A DNA stretch of 32,334 nt from Solirubrobacterales bacterium. Lineage in GTDB: Bacteria; Actinomycetota; Thermoleophilia; Solirubrobacterales; Solirubrobacteraceae. The stretch is from the NCBI GenBank assembly GCA_003244035.1, contig QHBV01000251.1, forward strand, positions 18,046-50,379, in the 5' to 3' direction. Under the pieces are notes generated by a model that worked only from the letters and a program-made list of their open reading frames with translations, was not told the origin of the DNA and ran no database searches. The translations under genes were made by a program, and so were the position numbers. Below are positions 1 to 7,060 of the stretch, piece by piece. Positions within the stretch are counted from its first letter, which is position 1, and the number at the start of each line of letters is the position of its first letter.

Positions 1-1058
1 CGCTGCTGGACAACGCCGAGCGGATGGCCCACGCGTGCGCCGCGTGCGTCCCCGCGGCCGACAATCCCGGCCTGGCGCTCGGCGCGATCATCGGCACCTG
101 CGCGACCGCCGGCCGCGACAAGCTGACGCTGATCACCTCCTCGGGGATCCGCGACTTCGGAGCGTGGCTCGAGCAGCTACTCGCAGAGTCGACCGGCAAG
201 CACGGCAAGGGCGTGATCCCCGTCGACCGCGAGCCGCTCGGCCAGCCGGACGCGTACGGCGCTGACCGGCTGTTCGTATACCTGCGTCTGGCATCGGAGC
301 ACGACGACGAGCAGGACGAGAAGGTCAAGGCGCTCGAGAACGCCGGGCATCCGGTCGTGCAGATCCCTGTCTACTCCGTCTATCACCTCGGCGACGAGTT
401 CTTCCGCTGGGAGTTCGCGACCGCGGTCGCCGGCTCGATCATCGGCATCGACCCGTTCGACCAGCCCGACGTCGAGGACGCCAAGGTCGCAGCGCGCGAG
501 CTCACCGACTCCTACGAGCAGGCGGGCTTCCTGCCCGATCTAGGGCCGTTCTACGAGGGCGAGGGGTTCGGGCTGTTCGCCGACGAGCGCAACGCGCACG
601 ACATCCAGAAAGCGGCACGGCAGGACGGCTCGTTCAAGGGCTACCTGGGCGGTCACCTTGCCCGCATCGCACCGGACGACTACCTGGCGCTGCTGGCCTA
701 CCTGCCGATGACCCGCGAGCATGAGTGGCTGCTCGCTCAGATCCGCGTGCTGATCCGCGACCGTCTCGGCGTGGCGACGTGCGTCGGGTTCGGCCCGCGC
801 TTTCAGCACTCCACCGGTCAGGCGTACAAGGGCGGCCCGAACTCCGGCGTGTTCCTGCAGCTCACCTGTCACGACAGCGTCGAGCTGGCGGTCCCCGGCC
901 ACAGCTATACGTTCGGAACGGTCAAGGAGGCCCAGGCACGCGCCGACTTCGACGTGCTCGCCCAGCGCGAGCGCCGCGCGCTGCGAGTCCACCTGGCCCT
1001 CGACCCGACCGACGGCCTACGGGCGCTCAAGGACACGATCGAGCAGGTCCTGCCCTGA
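1..1058 (+). CDS. Bifunctional transaldolase / glucose-6-phosphate isomerase, C-terminal part (5' cut by window)
   Basis: The open frame runs in from the left edge (codons in phase from base 3) and stops at TGA 1056-1058, so only about 352 C-terminal residues are present. They match the phosphoglucose-isomerase half of fused Tal-Pgi proteins: an opening LLDNAERMAHAC stretch, LTLITSSGIRDFGAWLEQL, and the HSTGQAYKGGP segment, which resembles the conserved HSTGQ substrate-binding motif of this class. Family knowledge: the fusion carries out transaldolase transfer and glucose-6-P/fructose-6-P interconversion in the cytoplasm. The transaldolase half must lie upstream and is not visible, so a stand-alone Pgi of this type cannot be formally excluded. 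The downstream gnd gene, 27 bp away, supports a sugar-phosphate operon. Confidence 0.88.
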   Translation, partial: LLDNAERMAHACAACVPAADNPGLALGAIIGTCATAGRDKLTLITSSGIRDFGAWLEQLLAESTGKHGKGVIPVDREPLGQPDAYGADRLFVYLRLASEHDDEQDEKVKALENAGHPVVQIPVYSVYHLGDEFFRWEFATAVAGSIIGIDPFDQPDVEDAKVAARELTDSYEQAGFLPDLGPFYEGEGFGLFADERNAHDIQKAARQDGSFKGYLGGHLARIAPDDYLALLAYLPMTREHEWLLAQIRVLIRDRLGVATCVGFGPRFQHSTGQAYKGGPNSGVFLQLTCHDSVELAVPGHSYTFGTVKEAQARADFDVLAQRERRALRVHLALDPTDGLRALKDTIEQVLP

Positions 1059-1085
1059 TGACTCGACCAGCGAGGAGATAGCCGG

Positions 1086-2105
1086 ATGCAACTGGGAATG
1101 GTCGGGTTGGGCCGGATGGGATCGAACCTCGTGCGGCGCCTGCTGACGGCGGGACACGAATGCGTGGTCTATGACGTGAACCCCGACACCGTCAAGGAGT
1201 TGGAGGGCCAGGGTGCGACTGGCACCGGCTCGCTGGAGGAGCTCGTCACGGCCCTGCAGCAGCCGCGTGCGGTGTGGGTGATGGTCCCCGCCGGGCAGAT
1301 CACCGAGCAGACCGTTAGCGCGCTCGGCGAGCTGACGGAGGCCGGCGATACGATCATCGACGGCGGGAACTCCTATTACCGCGACGACATTGCTCGTGCC
1401 GGCACGCTCTCGCAGAAGGGCATCCACTATGTCGATGTGGGCACCAGCGGCGGCGTGTGGGGCCTCGAGCGCGGCTACTCGTTGATGATCGGCGGCGAGC
1501 AGGAGGTCGTCGAACGCCTCGGGCCGCTGTTTGCGGCGATCGCTCCGGGAGTGGAGGCGGCGGCGCGCACACCCGGCCGTACCGGCGAGCCCTCGAGCGC
1601 CGAGCACGGCTACCTGCACTGCGGGCCCAACGGCGCGGGACATTTCGTGAAGATGGTCCACAACGGGATCGAGTACGGCGCGATGGCCGCCTACGCCGAG
1701 GGACTGAACATCCTGCGCCACGCCGCCGCCGGCAAGACGAGCCGCGAGTCCGACGCCGAGACGGCCCCGCTCGAGCACCCTGAGGACTACCCCTACGAGC
1801 TCAACCTGACCGATGTGACCGAGGTGTGGCGGCGCGGGAGCGTGATCGCTTCGTGGCTCCTCGATCTGACGGCTTCCGCGCTGCTGGAGTCCCCGGACCT
1901 GGAGGACTTCTCCGGCCGGGTGTCTGACTCTGGAGAGGGCCGCTGGACGGCGATCGCCGCGATCGAGGAAGGCGTTCCCGCGCCGGTGCTGCTGACCGCG
2001 CTGTTTTCCCGGTTTGCCTCCCGTGACCTTGACCACTTCGCCAATCAGACACTCTCGGCGATGCGAAGTCAGTTCGGCGGCCACGTCGAGAAACCCTCCG
2101 AATGA
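1086..2105 (+). CDS. gnd: 6-phosphogluconate dehydrogenase, short NAD-type
   Basis: This 339-aa protein oxidatively decarboxylates 6-phosphogluconate to ribulose 5-phosphate. The N-terminus is a Rossmann fold with GLGRMGSN (residues 7-14). The second beta strand ends in Asp30 (VVYDVNPD) where NADP enzymes usually carry Asn-Arg, so I infer NAD preference. IDGGNS (91-96), GTSGGVWGLERG (119-130) and the catalytic segment GPNGAGHFVKMVHNGIEYG with Lys189 and Asn193 are all present. The length fits the 300-340-aa GndA-like class, not the ~470-aa class. A GAGGAG Shine-Dalgarno lies about 9 bp before the ATG. The stop overlaps the next start (ATGA), so the downstream aldo/keto reductase is translationally coupled. 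Confidence 0.93.
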   Translation: MQLGMVGLGRMGSNLVRRLLTAGHECVVYDVNPDTVKELEGQGATGTGSLEELVTALQQPRAVWVMVPAGQITEQTVSALGELTEAGDTIIDGGNSYYRDDIARAGTLSQKGIHYVDVGTSGGVWGLERGYSLMIGGEQEVVERLGPLFAAIAPGVEAAARTPGRTGEPSSAEHGYLHCGPNGAGHFVKMVHNGIEYGAMAAYAEGLNILRHAAAGKTSRESDAETAPLEHPEDYPYELNLTDVTEVWRRGSVIASWLLDLTASALLESPDLEDFSGRVSDSGEGRWTAIAAIEEGVPAPVLLTALFSRFASRDLDHFANQTLSAMRSQFGGHVEKPSE

Positions 2106-3124
2106 ACTACCGCCCACTGGGCACCACCGGAGTAAAGGTCAGCCCCCTGTGCCTCGGGGCGATGATGCTGGGGGCCTGGGGCAATCCCGATCACGACGAT
2201 GGCGTCAGGATCATCCATCGGGCACTCGACGCCGGAGTCAACTTCCTCGACACCGCCGATGTGTACTCCCGCGGCGAGTCGGAGGAGATCGTAGGCAAGG
2301 CACTCGCCGGCGGCCGGCGCGAGCACGTCGTGCTCGCGACCAAGATCCACGGGACGATGGGCAAGGACCCCAACCAATTTGGCAACTCCCGCCGCTGGAT
2401 CGTCCGCGAGGTGGAGAGCAGTCTGCGCCGGCTGCGCACCGACTGGATCGACCTCTACCAGATCCACCGGCCCGAGGCCGACACCGACATCGACGAGACG
2501 CTTGGGGCGCTGACCGACCTGGTGCGCGCCGGCAAGGTCCGCTACATCGGCTCCTCGACCTTCCCCGCGAGTCAGATCGTCGAGGCGCAGTGGATCGCCC
2601 AACGGCGCGGTCGTGAGCGATTCGTGTGCGAGCAGCCGCCCTATTCGATCCTCACCCGCGGGATCGAGCGCGACGTGCTGCCGACCTGCCGGCGGCACGG
2701 AATCGGCGTCATCTGCTGGAGCCCGTTGGGGGGAGGCTGGCTGACCGGCCGCTATCGCAAGGGAGTCGAGCTCCCCGTCTCGCCGCGGGCCCAGCGGATC
2801 CCGAGCCACTACGACATCTCGATCCCCGCCAACCAGCGCAAGCTCGAGGCTGCCGACGCCCTCGCCGAGCTCGCCGATCAGGCCGGGATCAGCCTGATCG
2901 AGATGGCGCTCGCGTTCGCCGTCCGTCACCCGGCCGTGACCGCGGCGATTATCGGGCCGCGGACGATCGAGCAACTCGAGTCGCAGCTGACCAGCGCAGA
3001 CGTCGAGCTCTCGGCCGACGTGCTCGACCGGATCGACGAGATCGTCGCGCCGGGGGTGAACATCAACCCCGACGACGGCGGCTGGCAGGACCCGGCGATG
3101 GCGGCGGCCGCTCGCCGGCGCTGA
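2102..3124 (+). CDS. Aldo/keto reductase family oxidoreductase
   Basis: This is a 340-aa NAD(P)H-dependent (alpha/beta)8-barrel reductase. The classic AKR tetrad is intact: Asp50, Tyr55 (FLDTADVY), Lys81 (VLATKIHG) and His122 (DLYQIHRP). GKVRYIGSS and the C-terminal cofactor-binding segment AAIIGPRTIEQLE are also present. The start codon overlaps the gnd stop by 4 bp, so both are made from one mRNA. In many related operons the partner of tal-pgi and gnd is zwf; here an AKR holds that place. Substrate is unknown; a sugar or sugar-derived aldehyde would fit the context, but that is inference. Confidence 0.92.
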   Translation: MNYRPLGTTGVKVSPLCLGAMMLGAWGNPDHDDGVRIIHRALDAGVNFLDTADVYSRGESEEIVGKALAGGRREHVVLATKIHGTMGKDPNQFGNSRRWIVREVESSLRRLRTDWIDLYQIHRPEADTDIDETLGALTDLVRAGKVRYIGSSTFPASQIVEAQWIAQRRGRERFVCEQPPYSILTRGIERDVLPTCRRHGIGVICWSPLGGGWLTGRYRKGVELPVSPRAQRIPSHYDISIPANQRKLEAADALAELADQAGISLIEMALAFAVRHPAVTAAIIGPRTIEQLESQLTSADVELSADVLDRIDEIVAPGVNINPDDGGWQDPAMAAAARRR

Positions 3125-3212
3125 GGGTCGCGGCGCACCGGTCTGGGGGTGCCGGCGCGCCGGGCGCAGGGGTCAGAGCGTTGCACCCGCCGACCGTCTC
3201 GGCACGCGGATC

Positions 3213-3519
3213 TCATCGGTCGACATCGCCCTCGGGTGGGCCCATGGTGGCTGCCTCGGGGCCGAAGCTCTCGACATACGTCCGGTGAACCTCGTCCCAG
3301 CGATTCAGCTCCTCGCGGGCATTCGGCCGACCGTCGAGGCTGGTGGCGAGGGCATCCAGGCAGGTGTGCCAGCCGGCTCCGTCGCGGGCCGCCTTGCCGC
3401 GCTCCCTCGAGCGTGTCCAGCAGCGTCAGTTCGCTGCCCCCGTCGGCTGGACGAACCTCGAGGCGGACAATGTCCGGGCAATATGACCCCATTCGCGGGG
3501 AATCGATCCGCTCGCCCAG
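3213..3519 (-). pseudogene. Remnant of SRPBCC / AHSA1-like domain gene (5' truncated, one frameshift)
   Basis: Read on the minus strand, two frames together give the C-terminal half of an SRPBCC (START/Bet v1, Hsp90-activator-like) protein. The first frame gives DIVRLEVRPADGGSELTLL, then DTLE. The next frame gives ERGKAARDGAGWHTCLDAL and a tail ending near EGDVDR, with TGA at 3213-3215. The frames join at about 3400-3406, where one extra base (a G in a GAGGGAG run) breaks the frame. Upstream, a TGA at about 3520-3522 and then the SDR gene leave no room for the N-terminal half. The gene is therefore both truncated and frameshifted. The family call rests on the GKAARDGAGWH.CLD pattern, which is typical of this group. 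Confidence 0.72.
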
Positions 3520-3536
3520 TCACGCCGATGCCCGGC

Positions 3537-3542
3537 TATCGT
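3537..3542 (+). promoter_or_regulatory. Candidate -10 box (TATCGT) for a leaderless SDR transcript
   Basis: A TANNNT hexamer ends 7 nt before the GTG start at 3550, and no Shine-Dalgarno is visible. A transcript started from it would begin at or next to the start codon. No convincing -35 is seen. Confidence 0.35.
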
Positions 3543-3549
3543 CAGCGGC

Positions 3550-4272
3550 GTGCCAAGACGCGCCGCCATCGTCACCGGAGCCTCCCGCGGGATCGGGCGT
3601 GCGCTTGCGCAGGCCCTGGGCGAGGAGGGCATTGGCCTGACGATCGCCGCACGCAGGCCGGCGACGCTCGAGCGGGCCGCCGGTGAGCTGCGCGCGCAGG
3701 GATTCGAGGTCGAGCACGTGGCCGGGGACATGGCCGATGAGGACGCGATCCGGGCAGTGGTGGAGCGCCACCGCGAGCGCTTTGGGCGGCTCGACGTGCT
3801 GGTCAACAACGCGGGTGTCGGGTTCGGCGCGAGTGCCTCCGAGCACCGAACCAAGCACGTCGACGTGCAGCTGGCGGTGAACCTGCGGGCGATCGTGCTG
3901 TTCTATCGCGAGTGCGCCGCGATGCTGCGCGCCGCCGGGGCCGAGCACCGTAACGCCTTGGTCATCAACCTGGCCTCGATCGCGGGTAAGTCGCCGCAGC
4001 CGTGGCTGTCGGTGTACTCGGCGGCCAAGGCCGGGGTGATCGCCTACACCCAGGCGATGAACAAGGAGCTCAGCGGCGATGGCGTCAAGAGCGTCGCCTT
4101 CTGCCCGGGCTTCGTCGACACCGACATGACCGACTTTGTCAAGGGTGCCGTTCCGGCCGAGCAGATGCTGCGAACGAGCGACCTCACGCACGCGCTTGGC
4201 TTCCTGCTGCGCGTCTCGCCCGCGTGTGTGGTTCCGGAGATCGTGTTTCAGCGCGCGGGCGAGACGGGCTAG
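3550..4272 (+). CDS. Short-chain dehydrogenase/reductase (SDR) oxidoreductase
   Basis: This is a classical 240-aa SDR that uses NAD(P)(H) to oxidise or reduce an alcohol/carbonyl substrate in the cytoplasm. It shows the nucleotide motif TGASRGIG (9-16), NNAG (86-89) and the catalytic tetrad Asn111, Ser143, Tyr156 and Lys160 (YSAAK). Arg35-Arg36 after the second beta strand (IAARRP) suggests NADP(H) preference. The start is GTG. The stop at 4272 is 4 bp from the mutase start, so the two genes are probably co-transcribed, suggesting a role in acyl-CoA or keto/hydroxy-acyl metabolism. The substrate cannot be read from sequence. Confidence 0.9.
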   Translation: MPRRAAIVTGASRGIGRALAQALGEEGIGLTIAARRPATLERAAGELRAQGFEVEHVAGDMADEDAIRAVVERHRERFGRLDVLVNNAGVGFGASASEHRTKHVDVQLAVNLRAIVLFYRECAAMLRAAGAEHRNALVINLASIAGKSPQPWLSVYSAAKAGVIAYTQAMNKELSGDGVKSVAFCPGFVDTDMTDFVKGAVPAEQMLRTSDLTHALGFLLRVSPACVVPEIVFQRAGETG

Positions 4273-4276
4273 GCCA

Positions 4277-5929
4277 GTGGCGCTGGTCGACCACATCCCC
4301 GGCTCCGAGCAGCAATGGCGGGCGGCGTACGGGCTGAGCCCCGAGCGCGCCGTGTCGTTCACGACGCTGTCGGGGGAGCCCGTCAAGCCGCTGTACACAG
4401 CGAGCGACCTGCCGACCGATCCCGACGCGTCGATCGGGCTCCCCGGGCAGTTCCCCTACACACGCGGTGTGTACCCGTCGATGTACCGTGGGCGCCTGTG
4501 GACGATGCGTCAGTTCGCGGGGTTCGGGACCGCGGAGGAGACCAACGAACGCTTCCGCTATCTGCTCGAGCACGGGCAGACCGGGCTCTCTACGGCGTTC
4601 GACATGCCCTCGCTGATGGGTCACGACTCCGATCATCCGCGCGCTGTGGGGGAAGTTGGGCGCGAGGGGGTCGCCGTTGACACGGTACTCGACATGGAGA
4701 CGCTGTTCAGCGGTATCCCGCTCGACGAGGTGACCGTGTCGATGACGATCAACGCGCCCGCGGCAATCATGCTCGCCTTCTATGTCGTCGCGGCCGAGCG
4801 CCAGGGGGTGCCGAGCGAGCGCCTCGGCGGCACGATCCAAACCGACATCCTCAAGGAGTACATGGCGCAGAAGGAGTGGTGCTTTCCCGTCGACCCGGCG
4901 ATGCGGCTGGTGACGGACATGATCGAGTGGTGCTCGGTGCAGATGCCGCGCTGGCACCCTGTCTCGATCAGCGGCTACCACATCCGTGAGGCGGGATCGA
5001 CGGCGGCCCAGGAGCTTGCGTTCACGCTCAAGGACGGGCTGACCTATGTCGAGCACGCGCTCGCGCGCGGGCTCGACGTGGACGACTTCGCCCCGCGACT
5101 GAGCTTCTTCTTCAACGCGCAGATCGACTTCTTCGAGGAGATCGCCAAGTACCGGGCAGCGCGACGGATCTGGGCGCGCGAGCTGCGCGACACGTATGGC
5201 GCGAAGAGCCCGAAGTCGTGGCTGATGCGGGCCCACGCGCAGACCGCCGGCGTCTCGCTGACCGCGCAGCAGCCGCTGAACAACATCGTGCGCACGGCGA
5301 TCGAGGCACTGGCGGGAGTGCTCGGGGGCGCGCAATCACTGCACACGAACTCCTACGACGAGGCGCTCGCGCTCCCGACCGAGGAGGCGGTGCGGATCGC
5401 GCTTCGAACCCAGCAGGTGATCGCGCACGAGACCGGCGTTGCCAACACGATCGACCCGCTCGGCGGCTCGTACTTCGTGGAGGCGCTGACCGATCGGATG
5501 GAGGAGCTCTGCTACGAGTACTTCGAGAAGATCGACGCGCTCGGCGGGATGGTAGAGGCGGTCAAGCGCGGATTCCCGCAGCGGGAGATAGCTGACGCCG
5601 CGTTCGCGCTGCAAACCGAGATCGACTCCGGCCGGAGGGTCGTCGTCGGGGTCAACTCCTATACCGAGGCCGGGGACGCCGAGACCGAGCTCCTGCGGAT
5701 CGATCCGGCGCTCGAGCGCAAGCAGGCCGAGCGTCTGCGCGCTGCCAAGGCGGACCGGGATACGGAGGCCGTCGAGCGCGTGCTCGCGCAGCTGATGGCC
5801 GCCGCGGACCGCGAGCGCAACCTGATGCCACTGCTGATCGACGCCGCTCGCCGGCAGGTCTCGGAGGGCGAGATCGTAGAGGCGCTGCAGCGGGTCTGGG
5901 GCGATTATCGCGAGCAGCCGATGTTCTGA
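4277..5929 (+). CDS. icmA: Acyl-CoA mutase large subunit, isobutyryl-CoA mutase type (B12-dependent)
   Basis: This 550-aa protein is the TIM-barrel catalytic subunit of an adenosylcobalamin-dependent acyl-CoA mutase. Family blocks include YTRGVYPSMY, LWTMRQFAGFG, GLSTAFDMPS, GTIQTDILKEY, SISGYHIREAG and RTAIEALAGVLGG. There is no C-terminal cobalamin-binding domain (no DxHxxG), so a separate small subunit is needed; none lies in this window. Two residues define specificity in the family. Methylmalonyl-CoA mutase has Tyr and Arg. This protein has Phe80 (codon 4514-4516) and Gln198 (codon 4868-4870), the pair reported for Streptomyces isobutyryl-CoA mutase, at the same numbering. That numbering supports the GTG start at 4277 over the longer frame beginning at 4136. 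Likely reaction: isobutyryl-CoA to n-butyryl-CoA, linking valine catabolism and straight-chain acyl-CoA. A related branched-acyl mutase remains possible. Confidence 0.88.
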   Translation: MALVDHIPGSEQQWRAAYGLSPERAVSFTTLSGEPVKPLYTASDLPTDPDASIGLPGQFPYTRGVYPSMYRGRLWTMRQFAGFGTAEETNERFRYLLEHGQTGLSTAFDMPSLMGHDSDHPRAVGEVGREGVAVDTVLDMETLFSGIPLDEVTVSMTINAPAAIMLAFYVVAAERQGVPSERLGGTIQTDILKEYMAQKEWCFPVDPAMRLVTDMIEWCSVQMPRWHPVSISGYHIREAGSTAAQELAFTLKDGLTYVEHALARGLDVDDFAPRLSFFFNAQIDFFEEIAKYRAARRIWARELRDTYGAKSPKSWLMRAHAQTAGVSLTAQQPLNNIVRTAIEALAGVLGGAQSLHTNSYDEALALPTEEAVRIALRTQQVIAHETGVANTIDPLGGSYFVEALTDRMEELCYEYFEKIDALGGMVEAVKRGFPQREIADAAFALQTEIDSGRRVVVGVNSYTEAGDAETELLRIDPALERKQAERLRAAKADRDTEAVERVLAQLMAAADRERNLMPLLIDAARRQVSEGEIVEALQRVWGDYREQPMF

Positions 5930-5973
5930 GCGGACGCACGGAGAAGCCCCATCCCCGGTATATCGTTGCCTGA

Positions 5974-5979
5974 TACAAT
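5974..5979 (+). promoter_or_regulatory. Candidate -10 box (TACAAT) for the flippase-like gene
   Basis: A good sigma-70-type -10 hexamer lies in the 59-bp gap after the mutase gene and ends 9 nt before the GTG at 5989. No Shine-Dalgarno precedes that GTG, so a leaderless or near-leaderless mRNA is likely. An alternative in-frame ATG is at 6001. No clear -35 is seen at 17 bp. Confidence 0.45.
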
Positions 5980-5988
5980 GATTGCGTC

Positions 5989-7053
5989 GTGCAAGTTTAT
6001 ATGGAACCGGTCGTGACTGAGCCGGCAGTGGCCAATCGGTCCGCGGGCAGCCCCGAGGGAGACGCCCACCGGCTGCGTACAGGGATCGCCTGGACGGTCG
6101 GGCTGGTGGTGCTGCTACTCGCGGTCGGGCTGGCGGTACCGGGCCTACGCGAGGTGCTCGAGCGCGTGGCGCACGCGTCGTCGGGATGGCTTGTGCTCGC
6201 GGTTGTGCTCGAGCTTGCATCCTGCCTCGGCTATGTCGCCACCGTCCGGCTCGTGCTCCGTCGCGGTCCCGCGCCCATGGTGAGGCGGCTGGCGTGGGCG
6301 GAGATGGCGTTCGGGGCCGTGGTCCCGGCTGGGGGCGCGGGCGGGCTTGCGGTCGGTGCCTGGGCGATGCGCGCGCGCGGGGTCTCGTGGTCGCGGGTCG
6401 CCAACCGCTCGGCTGTGATCTTCCTGCTGACCAGCGCCGTCAACGTGACCGTGCTCGCGCTCGCTGGCCTTGGGGTCGCGGTTGGAGTCGGAGCAGGGCA
6501 ACCGCGGGTCGTCTATGGGCTTGTACCGGCCGGCGTCGCGCTGGCGGCGATCGCGTTCTTCGCCCTGCTCCCGCGCGTGGCTGACCGGACCCGGTTCGGG
6601 ACTCGGCAGGGCCGTATCGGGGACATCCTGCGCTCGACCGCGACATGGGTGCGCGACACCGAGAAGACCGCGCTGCAGGGAGACTGGCGAGTGCTCGGAA
6701 GCGTCGGCTACCTGATCTTCGACATCGCCGTCCTGTGGGCCTGCATGCGCGCAATCGGCGTCACGCCGCCGTTGCTCGCGCTCGTGGTCGGCTATCAGGT
6801 CGGGTACCTCGCGAACCTTGTGCCGATCCCCGGCGGGGTGGGAGCGCTCGAAGGTGGGCTCGTCGGCGCGCTGGTGCTCTATGGCCTGCCCGCGGCGCCG
6901 ATCGCCGCGGCGGTGATCATCTACCACGCGATCGCGCTGTGGGTGCCGGTCCTGGGTGGGACGATCGGCTTCGTGCGGCTGCGTGCGGCGGTGAACGCGG
7001 GGGCGCATGAGGACGCCGTCCATGAGCCCGACGAGGCGATCTCGCAGGCGTAA
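5989..7053 (+). CDS. Lysylphosphatidylglycerol synthase TM-domain / flippase-like membrane protein (UPF0104/YbhN type)
   Basis: This 354-aa polytopic membrane protein has about eight hydrophobic segments starting near residue 33. The late conserved motif PIPGGVGALEGG, preceded by a GYQVGYLANLVP helix, is the signature of the LPG_synthase_TM/UPF0104 family. It lacks the soluble C-terminal aminoacyl-transferase domain of true MprF, so it is the membrane module alone. Family members are thought to move lipids or lipid-linked intermediates; the substrate here is unknown. The soluble N-terminal 30 residues and the acidic C-terminal tail (HEDAVHEPDEA) are variable. The gene converges on the GH15 gene with only 7 bp between their stops and no visible terminator. 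Confidence 0.85.
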   Translation: MQVYMEPVVTEPAVANRSAGSPEGDAHRLRTGIAWTVGLVVLLLAVGLAVPGLREVLERVAHASSGWLVLAVVLELASCLGYVATVRLVLRRGPAPMVRRLAWAEMAFGAVVPAGGAGGLAVGAWAMRARGVSWSRVANRSAVIFLLTSAVNVTVLALAGLGVAVGVGAGQPRVVYGLVPAGVALAAIAFFALLPRVADRTRFGTRQGRIGDILRSTATWVRDTEKTALQGDWRVLGSVGYLIFDIAVLWACMRAIGVTPPLLALVVGYQVGYLANLVPIPGGVGALEGGLVGALVLYGLPAAPIAAAVIIYHAIALWVPVLGGTIGFVRLRAAVNAGAHEDAVHEPDEAISQA

Positions 7054-7060
7054 CCGACTC

